Source of the DNA: Bacteroides sp.
GTDB lineage: Bacteria; Bacteroidota; Bacteroidia; Bacteroidales; SM23-62
Direction: 5' to 3'
DNA: 5,229 bases
NCBI GenBank assembly: GCA_030592145.1
Contig: JAUVKJ010000150.1
Span: 1 to 5,229 of the forward strand
Shown here piece after piece: positions 1 to 5,229 of the stretch (positions within the stretch are counted from its first letter, which is position 1; each line of letters starts with the position of its first letter). The position numbers and the translations under genes are program-made. Below the pieces are notes generated by a model. The model saw only the letters and a program-made list of their open reading frames with translations, did not search any database and was not told the DNA's origin.

Positions 1-1
1 G

Positions 2-199
2 AGTTTCAAGACCCCCGCCTATGCAAAGGATTATTCCGCAAAGGTTGCAGACATTGGATACAAAACCGAAATCGTGACAGTCGGGCACTGGAACCTGGTG
101 TCTGCCGAATCCTATACCAATCTCAGGGCTGCCCTCGACGGGCTCAGCATTGTCCGTTCAGGTGTTGCTGTCAACTCCTGGATCTACGTAGCAAGGTAA
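2..199 (+). CDS. C-terminal end of a SPOR-domain-like protein (5' partial)
   Basis: This is an open frame entering from the left edge and ending at TAA 197-199, giving 65 residues with no start in view. The fragment begins SFKTPAYAKDY and ends NSWIYVAR. Its layout follows the second part of a SPOR domain: 'SFK..' followed by an alanine-rich helix, a 'GYKTEIV' strand, a strand 'HWNLVSAESY', a second helix 'TNLRAALDGL', and a final 'SWIYVAR' strand. SPOR domains usually sit at the C-terminus of envelope proteins and bind denuded glycan strands at the division septum. That fits a gene ending with this domain, but the N-terminal part that would show its role (lipoprotein, membrane anchor or enzyme) is outside the window. 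The assignment rests on pattern resemblance only; no single invariant residue defines SPOR. The gene is convergent with the phosphofructokinase gene. Confidence 0.6.
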   Translation, partial: SFKTPAYAKDYSAKVADIGYKTEIVTVGHWNLVSAESYTNLRAALDGLSIVRSGVAVNSWIYVAR

Positions 200-217
200 G
201 TTCCAAACTGCACTCTC

Positions 218-326
218 AAAATTTACATACTTCCGGTATTATTAAAACGCCACTGTAAAATTTGGCAGTAACCAAATTTTGATAGGTGGCTAATTTAACA
301 ATACCGGAAGCTTATGTGTAGATTTT
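218..326. repeat. Long nested imperfect palindrome in convergent intergenic region
   Basis: The core arms are 230-240 (CTTCCGGTATT) and 300-310 (AATACCGGAAG), an exact 11-bp inverted repeat. Nested inside are TTAAA 242-246 with TTTAA 294-298, GCCAC 249-253 with GTGGC 286-290, and AAAATTTGG 257-265 with CCAAATTTT 272-280, closing on a 6-nt loop (266-271, CAGTAA). Outside the core, ACATA 225-229 pairs with TATGT 313-317 and AAAAT 218-222 with ATTTT 322-326. About 40 base pairs can form with small asymmetric bulges. The element lies between convergent genes, so it could be a two-way terminator or mRNA 3' stabilising hairpin, or a small palindromic mobile element. It has no clean U-tract after a short GC stem, and I see no obvious target duplication. 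Confidence 0.75.
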
Positions 327-346
327 ATTGTTAACTAAGGAACCTT

Positions 347-370
347 ATTTTGTGCTTACCGGCACAAAAT
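347..370. repeat. Perfect 9-bp inverted repeat (hairpin)
   Basis: ATTTTGTGC (347-355) is exactly complementary to GCACAAAAT (362-370), with a 6-nt loop TTACCG (356-361). It lies between the convergent SPOR and phosphofructokinase genes. It may end or protect transcripts, but the T-run lies 5' of the GC part on both strands, the reverse of the usual intrinsic terminator order, so I do not call it a terminator. Immediately to its left is a short palindrome TAAGG-AA-CCTTA (336-347). Confidence 0.65.
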
Positions 371-418
371 GCAGTGACGTGTTAATCAATGCCTTTCAAT
401 TATGGCAAATTTCGCAGC

Positions 419-438
419 AGTGGTGATTATGAACCACT
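419..438 (-). repeat. Small hairpin at the stop codon of the phosphofructokinase gene
   Basis: AGTGGT (419-424) pairs with ACCACT (433-438) around an 8-nt loop. The 433-438 arm overlaps the stop codon (437-439 on the minus strand). In the phosphofructokinase transcript this would be a 6-bp stem right at the end of the coding region. No U-run follows, so a terminator role is only a possibility. A 6-bp repeat this short could arise by chance. Confidence 0.35.
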
Positions 439-1645
439 AGGAACTTCCGGTCATTATGAACAGGGGCTGGAACTCGAAGCTTTTGTAGTGAGGCCTCAGG
501 CGGTCTGCATTATAATGCTTCTTCACATCCACAGTCTTCTTGGAACTTATAACCACATCGAGCGGAGCATTATCGTAACGCCCATTCCTCAGCATCACCA
601 GTCTTCCATGTATCCCCTTGAGGATCAGGTCCAGAGCCAGGTTCCCGTAAGCCATTGGTACAATGGAATCGATGGCATCCGGATCTCCGCCACGGACCAT
701 ATAACCGAGGCGCTGGCTGATGGTATTGATGCGGGTGCCCTTATTGAACTTCGGCGACAGTTCCTTGATCCCGGCAGAAATGGAATCGCCGATTCCACCC
801 AACTTGGCATGTCCGAACATGTCTTTTTCCATATCCGAGAAGGCCATCTCATCCATTCCCTTAACCATGGCCCCCTCTGAGACGAGCACAATGGAATACT
901 TGCTTGGATTCCGGTTCCTGTCTTCCACCAGAAGTCTGGTAAGATGCTCAATATCAAACTTATGCTCTGGAATAATACAACGATTGGCAGCACCGGCCAT
1001 GGTGGGGAGCATGGCAGTAAATCCGGCATAGCGCCCGAATACTTCAAGCACCAGGATCCGTTCGTGTGAACCGGCAGAGGTCCGGATAGTGTTGCACATA
1101 TGAATGGTTCTCGTAACGCAAGTACTGAAACCTATACAGTAATCCGTGCCCGGAACATCGTTATCCATTGTTTTAGGCATGGCTATAACCTTTATCCCTT
1201 CCTGGTACATTCTTACCGCGTAGCTAAGGGTATCGTCTCCGCCGATCGGTATCAGGAAATCCACGCCAAGGAATTCAAGGTTTTTGATGATCTCCGGCGT
1301 CAGGTCATTGACCTCATCTTTATAGGTGTCTTTCAGGTGCTGGGGTACCGTTACACCGGGGCAGTGGCTGGGACGTGTCCGTGAAGTATGCAGGAAAGTT
1401 CCCCCGGTGCGTCCCGCCCTGTTCACGATCTCTTCGGTGAGTTCTAAATATTTATCGCTGTTATCCGCTTTCTTGTCACGCTGCAGCTCCATAATGCCTG
1501 CCCAGCCCCTTCTAAGTCCAAGTACCCTGTACCCTTCCCTGAGAGCACGAATGGTAATGGCCCGGATCGCCGGATTCAATCCAGGTACATCTCCGCCTCC
1601 TGTGAGGATGGCGATGGTTCCTTTGGTCTTTTTTACGTTCACCAT
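437..1645 (-). CDS. pfp: 6-phosphofructokinase, group III type, predicted pyrophosphate-dependent
   Basis: This cytoplasmic glycolytic enzyme phosphorylates fructose 6-phosphate to fructose 1,6-bisphosphate. The 402-residue protein shows the family motifs in order: the N-terminal glycine loop LTGGGDVPGLN (15-24), the GGDD motif (135-138), PKTMDND (157-163) with catalytic Asp161, SHERILVLEVFGRYAG (193-208), and MVRGGDPDAID (316-326). In E. coli ATP-PfkA the corresponding residues are GGDG and PGTIDND. Here Gly104 is replaced by Asp138 and Gly124 by Lys158, the pair of changes that marks pyrophosphate-using enzymes because they block the ATP site. If so, the step is reversible and saves ATP. 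The length exceeds that of short bacterial PfkA (about 320 residues) and fits group III enzymes. The ATG at 1645 is preceded by an AT-rich leader with no Shine-Dalgarno sequence. The gene is divergent from yidD. The substrate preference is inferred from residues, and family members can be mixed. Databases may label it pfkA. Confidence 0.93.
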   Translation of the reverse strand: MVNVKKTKGTIAILTGGGDVPGLNPAIRAITIRALREGYRVLGLRRGWAGIMELQRDKKADNSDKYLELTEEIVNRAGRTGGTFLHTSRTRPSHCPGVTVPQHLKDTYKDEVNDLTPEIIKNLEFLGVDFLIPIGGDDTLSYAVRMYQEGIKVIAMPKTMDNDVPGTDYCIGFSTCVTRTIHMCNTIRTSAGSHERILVLEVFGRYAGFTAMLPTMAGAANRCIIPEHKFDIEHLTRLLVEDRNRNPSKYSIVLVSEGAMVKGMDEMAFSDMEKDMFGHAKLGGIGDSISAGIKELSPKFNKGTRINTISQRLGYMVRGGDPDAIDSIVPMAYGNLALDLILKGIHGRLVMLRNGRYDNAPLDVVISSKKTVDVKKHYNADRLRPHYKSFEFQPLFIMTGSS

Positions 1646-1785
1646 AATAATATGCTATTAAACATTTTATTTAAGAATGAGCCATAAATATAGTGTTTAT
1701 TTCAATTCTGGTACAGGGGCGGATTAGTTTAAAAAGAATTAAAATAAATTCTATGATTTTCTACTTTTACAGGGAATTCGCACCA
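1646..1785. promoter_or_regulatory. AT-rich divergent intergenic region, presumed promoters for pfp (-) and yidD (+)
   Basis: Both flanking genes begin here and point away from each other, so promoters for both are expected. The best Bacteroidota-like -7 boxes (consensus TAnnTTTG) are imperfect. On the minus strand TATATTTA lies at about 1685-1692. On the plus strand TACTTTTA lies at 1762-1769, which would leave a very short leader before yidD. Neither has a well-spaced -33 TTTG. A small 6-bp inverted repeat, AGAATT 1735-1740 with AATTCT 1747-1752, lies in the middle. The promoter role is positional inference and the exact boxes are uncertain. Confidence 0.4.
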
Positions 1786-2064
1786 ATGAAGAGGATATTC
1801 AAAATACTGCGCTCGGGAATAATCCGGATCGCTATTATTCCGATCCGGATCTACCAGTATACCATATCACCCCTGCTGCCGACCTCCTGCCGACACATCC
1901 CCACATGTTCACAATATACCATTGAGGCACTCAGGACGCATGGGATGATCCGGGGGACCTATCTGGCCGCATACCGGATCCTGCGCTGCCATCCCTGGGG
2001 TACCCACGGGTACGATCCGGTGCCACCGAAACCATACAGGATTATAAAAAAAAGAAATGCATGA
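1786..2064 (+). CDS. yidD: YidD, membrane protein insertion efficiency factor
   Basis: This small membrane-associated protein is thought to help YidC insert proteins into the inner membrane. The chosen start gives 92 residues, near the usual 70-90. An N-terminal amphipathic or hydrophobic helix (residues 12-32, with [11 protein letters not shown]) is followed by the hallmark [11 protein letters not shown] (35-45, Cys35 and Cys41), the HG turn at 52-53, a third cysteine in RILRCHPW (64-71), and GYDPVP (75-80). These match the YidD (haemolytic alpha-like, DUF37) family in order. I prefer the ATG at 1786 because family members start just before the first helix; an AGGGA lies 10 nt upstream. In-frame ATGs at 1753 and 1693 would add residues not typical of the family. 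The stop overlaps the start of the downstream transporter gene by 8 nt. A link to rnpA/yidC, its common location in many bacteria, is not seen here. Confidence 0.93.
   Translation: MKRIFKILRSGIIRIAIIPIRIYQYTISPLLPTSCRHIPTCSQYTIEALRTHGMIRGTYLAAYRILRCHPWGTHGYDPVPPKPYRIIKKRNA
1816..1850 (+). repeat. Overlapping inverted repeats inside yidD (two alternative hairpins)
   Basis: GGAATAAT (1816-1823) pairs with ATTATTCC (1834-1841). ATCCGGATCG (1822-1831) pairs with CGATCCGGAT (1841-1850). The two share bases, so only one can form at a time. The region covers codons 11-22, encoding an Ile-Arg-rich stretch, and the repeat of ATCCGGATC (itself containing the palindrome ATCCGGAT) partly explains it. 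A regulatory role is speculative. Confidence 0.55.
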
Positions 2065-3151
2065 ACACGAGCATACCAATCACCCGGGACTGATCGGCGG
2101 AGACATCCACTTCGAAAATATTTTTCAGTTCCTCACGGAGATCTTTCAGCACGCCCTGATCATTACTGCATTCGTGATCATAATGATGCTGCTGATAGAA
2201 TACCTGTCAGTGCAAACACGCGGTAGCTGGAACATAACATTTGAAAGGAACCCCTTGTTACAGATCCTGATCGCTGCAGTGCTGGGACTTATGCCCGGTT
2301 GCCTGGGAGTCTTCCTGGTGGTCTCCCTCTACGTGCATCGCATCTTTCATTTCGCCGCATTAACGGCGGCCATGATCGCCACCTGTGGAGATGAGGCCTT
2401 TATCATGTTTGCCATGATCCCGGGGAAAGCCCTCTGGATCATGGGGCTTTTGTTCCTGGTGGCCCTGCTGTCCGGATACGTCCTGTATCTATTCCCCCTT
2501 GGAAAACACAAAATGAAACTGGCAATAAACCATTTGAAATTACATGATCATGATCCCGAATGCAGATGTTTTATTCCATCCCGGATAATACCCCAACTCA
2601 GACAGATCGGTTTCGAAAGAGCCGTTCTCCTGATCTCCGGCATCCTTTTCCTGGTCTTCCTGCTGAGCGGTAATATCGGACCGGATCACTGGAACTGGCA
2701 GCGGGTTGTTTTTCTCATCGTATTAACGATCGAGCTGTTCATCGCCTTTACCGTCCCCGACCATTTTCTGCGCAAACATCTCTGGGGACATGTAATCCGG
2801 AAACATTTACTCCGGGTTTTTCTCTGGACTTTCGGGGCTTTTCTGGTGATTCACCTGGGTCTCGAATTCCTGCATTTCGAGGACTGGATGAAAGAAAACC
2901 AGCTGAGCATCCTGCTGATTGCCCTGCTTATCGGGATCATCCCGGAATCGGGTCCCCATATACTGTTCATAACCCTCTATGCCACCGGGAATATTCCCCT
3001 GAGCATTCTGCTTGCCAATTCAGTGGTACAGGACGGCCACGGGTCTCTTCCCCTTCTGGCAGAAACGAGGACCGATTTCCTGAAGATGAAGGGGGTGAAT
3101 CTGTTGGTAGGATTGTTACTGGGACTCGTGGGTTTTATGACCGGGTTTTAA
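2057..3151 (+). CDS. Putative manganese/metal transporter, ArsP_2 family polytopic membrane protein
   Basis: This 364-residue inner-membrane protein has about ten hydrophobic segments (roughly 30-49, 67-93, 98-120, 126-146, 188-206, 217-236, 251-271, 283-305, 310-324, 346-362). It matches the family annotated as putative manganese transporter or arsenic-permease-like (ArsP_2, formerly DUF2899). Two signature blocks show this: [10 protein letters not shown]...LY..H...AMIATCGDE (77-113), and [16 protein letters not shown]...[14 protein letters not shown] (293-335). The blocks align without gaps at an offset of 216 residues (Gly77/293, Pro80/296, Leu91-Tyr92/307-308, Ala104/320, Gly111/327), showing an internal duplication. 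Possible metal ligands include a His-rich tail, MHEHEHTNH (1-9), and a loop, [13 protein letters not shown] (159-171). The start at 2057 has an A-rich leader and overlaps yidD by 8 nt, suggesting coupled translation. The actual substrate and direction of transport cannot be read from sequence; the family name rests on weak functional evidence. Confidence 0.8.
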   Translation: MHEHEHTNHPGLIGGDIHFENIFQFLTEIFQHALIITAFVIIMMLLIEYLSVQTRGSWNITFERNPLLQILIAAVLGLMPGCLGVFLVVSLYVHRIFHFAALTAAMIATCGDEAFIMFAMIPGKALWIMGLLFLVALLSGYVLYLFPLGKHKMKLAINHLKLHDHDPECRCFIPSRIIPQLRQIGFERAVLLISGILFLVFLLSGNIGPDHWNWQRVVFLIVLTIELFIAFTVPDHFLRKHLWGHVIRKHLLRVFLWTFGAFLVIHLGLEFLHFEDWMKENQLSILLIALLIGIIPESGPHILFITLYATGNIPLSILLANSVVQDGHGSLPLLAETRTDFLKMKGVNLLVGLLLGLVGFMTGF

Positions 3152-3160
3152 AAATTCACT

Positions 3161-3168
3161 TACTTTTG
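3161..3168 (+). promoter_or_regulatory. Candidate Bacteroidota -7 promoter box upstream of dapD
   Basis: TACTTTTG matches the Bacteroidota -7 consensus TAnnTTTG exactly and ends 16 nt before the dapD ATG, implying a very short 5' leader. A clear TTTG at the -33 position is missing; the nearest T-run (3133-3136) is slightly too far upstream. It lies in the 33-bp gap after the transporter gene, so dapD may have its own promoter besides read-through. Confidence 0.5.
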
Positions 3169-3184
3169 TACTAAACCACTGAAA

Positions 3185-4003
3185 ATGTATACAATTTATC
3201 AAACGGTTATTGAGGAAGCATGGGAAAACCGCGTAATGCTGCAGGAAAAGGATGTCAGAAAATCCATCCGGTTCGTCATCGATGAACTCGACGCCGGCAG
3301 GCTGCGCGTGGCAGAACCCTCCGGCACATGCTGGAAACTGAATGACTGGGTAAAGAAGGCTGTGATCCTGTATTTCCCCATACAGAAGATGAGCGTTTCA
3401 GAGGTGGGACCTTTTGAATTTCATGACAAGATCAGCCTTAAAAAAAATTACCGGGAACTGGGCGTACGGGTTGTTCCACATGCCATTGCCCGGCACGGAT
3501 CCTACATTGCAAAGGGTGTCATAATGATGCCGTCATATGTGAACATCGGGGCATATGTAGATGAAGGTACCATGGTAGATACCTGGGCTACCGTCGGATC
3601 CTGTGCCCAGGTTGGCCGTAATGTCCATCTCAGCGGAGGAGTCGGAATAGGGGGAGTGCTTGAGCCCATCCAGGCAGCACCCGTGGTCATCGAGGACAAT
3701 TGTTTCATCGGTTCCAGGAGCATCGTGGTAGAAGGTGCCTGTATCGAGAAGGAAGCCGTTCTCGGAGCTAGTGTCGTGATCACAAAGTCAACCCGCATCA
3801 TCGATGTAACCGGGAGAGAACCGGTGGAATACAAAGGCAGGGTACCCACGCGTTCGGTTGTTATCCCGGGAACATACCCGAAAAAATTTCCGGCAGGAGA
3901 ATATGGAGTATCCTGTGCCCTGATCATCGGCCAGCGGAAAGAGTCGACCGACAAAAAGACTTCCCTGAACGATGCTCTGAGAGAATATAATATTGCCTTC
4001 TGA
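3185..4003 (+). CDS. dapD: 2,3,4,5-tetrahydropyridine-2,6-dicarboxylate N-succinyltransferase
   Basis: This cytoplasmic enzyme transfers succinyl from succinyl-CoA to tetrahydrodipicolinate, committing carbon to the succinylase route to meso-diaminopimelate and lysine. The 272 residues match the usual length (about 274 in E. coli). A helical N-terminal domain (1-95) precedes a left-handed beta-helix built from hexapeptide repeats (about 98-205). The beta-helix contains the highly conserved run MPSYVNIGAYVDEGTMVDTW (115-134), then ATVGSCAQVG (135-144), LSGGVGIGGVLEP (149-161) and IEDNCFIGSRS (169-179), all nearly identical to E. coli DapD. GRVPTRSVVIPGT (218-230) leads into the C-terminal substrate-binding region. 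The ATG at 3185 has an A-rich leader and is the natural start for the family. The enzyme implies that dapC/dapE-type partners exist elsewhere; many Bacteroidales instead use DapL, which makes this a mild lineage clue. There are 33 bp to the upstream transporter and 68 bp to the downstream glycosyltransferase. Confidence 0.97.
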   Translation: MYTIYQTVIEEAWENRVMLQEKDVRKSIRFVIDELDAGRLRVAEPSGTCWKLNDWVKKAVILYFPIQKMSVSEVGPFEFHDKISLKKNYRELGVRVVPHAIARHGSYIAKGVIMMPSYVNIGAYVDEGTMVDTWATVGSCAQVGRNVHLSGGVGIGGVLEPIQAAPVVIEDNCFIGSRSIVVEGACIEKEAVLGASVVITKSTRIIDVTGREPVEYKGRVPTRSVVIPGTYPKKFPAGEYGVSCALIIGQRKESTDKKTSLNDALREYNIAF

Positions 4004-4071
4004 AATGCAACCTCCTGCTCTGCAGCATGGTCAATCATACAGGAAGAACTTAGATCTTAATCCTTTCAAAC

Positions 4072-5187
4072 ATGCGGATCGGTTTTGATGCCAAGCGGGC
4101 TTTTTTCAATTTCAGCGGACTGGGAAACTACAGCCGCAATATCATTCGATACCTGGGTAAAAAATTCCCGGAGCATGATTATTTCCTGTACATCCCGAAA
4201 CGAAAGTTCAGTATCCGGAACGGGGAATCCGGAAAGCATAACCTGGTTTACCCGCAATCATGGGCAGGTAAAAATTTCTCATCCTTATGGCGCAGTTACT
4301 GGCTGGGTAAAAAGCTTGAAAGTGACGGTATAGATCTCTACCACGGGCTTAGCAACGAGATCCCCTTCGACATGCCCAGGCCGGATGTACGCTCCGTGGT
4401 GACCATCCATGATCTTATCTTTCTGCGATTCCCGGAATGGTATAATTCCATCGACCGATGCATCTATACCAAAAAAGCCAGGCATTCCTGCCATGAGGCA
4501 GACCGTATCATCGCGATCTCGGAGCAAACCCGTTCGGATATCCAGGAATTTTTCGGTATATCTCCTGACAAGATCGACGTGGTCTACCAGGGATGCGACC
4601 CGGCATTCTATTCCCAGGTGAATGATGAGGAAAAGATCCGGCTGACTGAAAAGTATGCACTCCCCCCGGCCTACCTTCTGTACGTCGGAACCATCGAGCC
4701 CAGGAAAAACCTGCTGAGTATCGTCCAGGCCATGCATATGGGTTCCCTCGATATCCCCCTGATTATCATTGGGCGACCCACACATTACCTTGAAAAGGTC
4801 AGGAAATTCATCGGGGAGCATTCCATGAAGAATGTTTCATTCCTTCAGAACGTCCCCAACGAAGACCTCCCCGGTCTGTACCAGATGGCAGAAGTTTTTA
4901 TTTATCCTTCCCGGTTCGAGGGATTTGGCATTCCTATCCTGGAAGCGCTCTCATCGCGTACTCCCGTGATCACATCCACGGGCAGTTGTTTCGCGGAAGC
5001 CGGTGGAAAATCTTCGGCCTATGTCGATCCTGACAAGCCCGGAGAACTGGCTGAAACCATACGTAAAATACTTGATGACAAGGAATTGCAGAATACCATG
5101 AGCACAGAGGGCTATGCACATGCCTTGCAGTTCACCGAGGATATCATTGCAGAAAACATCATGCAGGTCTACCGGAAAGTATTATAA
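4072..5187 (+). CDS. GT4-type glycosyltransferase (GT-B fold, family 1 domain)
   Basis: The 371-residue enzyme is expected to move a sugar from a nucleotide-sugar donor to an acceptor such as a lipid-linked glycan or polysaccharide. It has two Rossmann-like halves. The N-terminal half starts MRIGFDAKRA, with the acceptor-side glycine motif SGLGNYSRN (15-23), HGLSNEIP (91-98) and VVTIHDLIFLRFPEWY (109-124). It ends with EADRIIAISEQTRSDI (142-157). The C-terminal donor domain begins at YLLYVGTIEPRKNL (201-214), where Arg211 and Lys212 lie in the expected phosphate-binding position. It contains the retaining-GT E-x7-E motif at Glu283 and Glu291 within FEGFGIPILE, and ends around 370. The length is typical. 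There is no signal peptide or membrane segment, so it is probably cytoplasmic and peripherally bound. The start follows a leader lacking a Shine-Dalgarno sequence. It abuts the next gene (TAA then ATG), suggesting an operon of glycan genes. Donor and acceptor are unknown. Confidence 0.92.
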   Translation: MRIGFDAKRAFFNFSGLGNYSRNIIRYLGKKFPEHDYFLYIPKRKFSIRNGESGKHNLVYPQSWAGKNFSSLWRSYWLGKKLESDGIDLYHGLSNEIPFDMPRPDVRSVVTIHDLIFLRFPEWYNSIDRCIYTKKARHSCHEADRIIAISEQTRSDIQEFFGISPDKIDVVYQGCDPAFYSQVNDEEKIRLTEKYALPPAYLLYVGTIEPRKNLLSIVQAMHMGSLDIPLIIIGRPTHYLEKVRKFIGEHSMKNVSFLQNVPNEDLPGLYQMAEVFIYPSRFEGFGIPILEALSSRTPVITSTGSCFAEAGGKSSAYVDPDKPGELAETIRKILDDKELQNTMSTEGYAHALQFTEDIIAENIMQVYRKVL

Positions 5188-5229
5188 ATGAATAAAGAAA
5201 TCCAGAGATGCATCGGGGTACTTACCCGC
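5188..5229 (+). CDS. Start of a downstream gene (3' partial, product unknown)
   Basis: An ATG lies directly after the TAA of the glycosyltransferase gene with no gap, and the frame stays open for 14 codons to the window edge, reading MNKEIQRCIGVLTR. The A-rich start region and the TAAATG junction are typical of tightly packed operons. The fragment is too short to name a family. It could be another glycan or envelope enzyme by context, but that is only inference. Fourteen stop-free codons alone are weak evidence, so the call rests mainly on the junction. Confidence 0.55.
   Translation, partial: MNKEIQRCIGVLTR

Noticed and set aside
218..326. Interpreting the palindrome as an insertion-sequence remnant or attachment site
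   Set aside because: No transposase or integrase fragment and no clear flanking direct repeat; kept only as a structural repeat.
347..370. Calling the 9-bp hairpin an intrinsic terminator
   Set aside because: The T-run precedes the GC part of the stem on both strands and no U-tract follows the hairpin.
443..451. ACTTCCGGT repeated at 229-237 and 443-451
   Set aside because: A 9-mer built on CCGG, which is very common in this window; the second copy is within the phosphofructokinase coding end, so chance is likely.
389..880. Open frame on + strand over the 3' part of the phosphofructokinase gene (163 codons)
   Set aside because: Lies antisense to a strongly conserved enzyme gene; the translation has no recognisable domain and looks like a shadow frame.
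1693..1785. Upstream extension of yidD from in-frame ATGs at 1693 or 1753
   Set aside because: Would add 11-31 residues before the first helix, unlike the family, and covers AT-rich sequence better read as promoter and leader.
3502..4038. Open frame on - strand opposite dapD (178 codons)
   Set aside because: Fully antisense to highly conserved dapD; the Pro/Thr/Ser-rich translation is typical of a reverse-frame shadow.
4004..4071. Terminator or promoter between dapD and the glycosyltransferase
   Set aside because: No GC stem with a T-run and no TAnnTTTG match; only a short CTGC/GCAG self-complementarity at 4016-4026.
4285..4821. Open frame on - strand opposite the glycosyltransferase (178 codons)
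   Set aside because: Antisense to a gene with clear GT motifs; no family features in the reverse translation.

Overview
The window looks like a piece of a Bacteroidota chromosome, probably a non-model Bacteroidales or Marinilabiliales-type lineage. This is inferred from several things: starts mostly preceded by A-rich leaders rather than Shine-Dalgarno sequences, an exact TAnnTTTG-type -7 box before dapD, the tail of a SPOR protein, a phosphofructokinase with pyrophosphate-type active-site residues, and even base composition rich in CCGG. No RNA gene, CRISPR array, insertion sequence or phage gene is visible. The content is housekeeping and envelope-related.

Layout. (1) Positions 2-199 (+) hold the last 65 codons of a protein ending in a SPOR-like peptidoglycan-binding domain. 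(2) Positions 200-436 separate this gene from a convergent neighbour and hold three inverted repeats, including an unusually long nested imperfect palindrome at about 218-326. (3) Positions 437-1645 (-) encode a 6-phosphofructokinase of the group III (mixed-substrate) type, predicted to use pyrophosphate. (4) Positions 1646-1785 are an AT-rich divergent promoter region. (5) yidD (1786-2064, +) overlaps by 8 nt a polytopic putative metal transporter of the ArsP_2/putative manganese transporter family (2057-3151, +). (6) dapD (3185-4003, +), for lysine/meso-diaminopimelate synthesis, has its own likely promoter at 3161-3168. (7) A GT4-type glycosyltransferase (4072-5187, +) is followed with zero spacing by a new reading frame (5188 onward) that runs off the end.

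How the genes fit together. Several relate to the cell envelope: SPOR (peptidoglycan binding), YidD (membrane protein insertion), DapD (the DAP branch feeding peptidoglycan) and the glycosyltransferase (surface or intracellular glycan). Phosphofructokinase is central glycolysis and is transcribed in the opposite direction. The yidD-transporter pair is probably one transcript with coupled translation. dapD may start a second unit that includes the glycosyltransferase and the gene after it, since no convincing terminator is seen between them.

I do not see a clear undescribed system. The items most worth a second look are the nested palindrome between the convergent genes, the A8 tract at the yidD/transporter overlap (a one-base slip would fuse the two frames), the ungapped internal duplication and His-rich tail of the transporter, and the two mutually exclusive hairpins in the 5' part of yidD.
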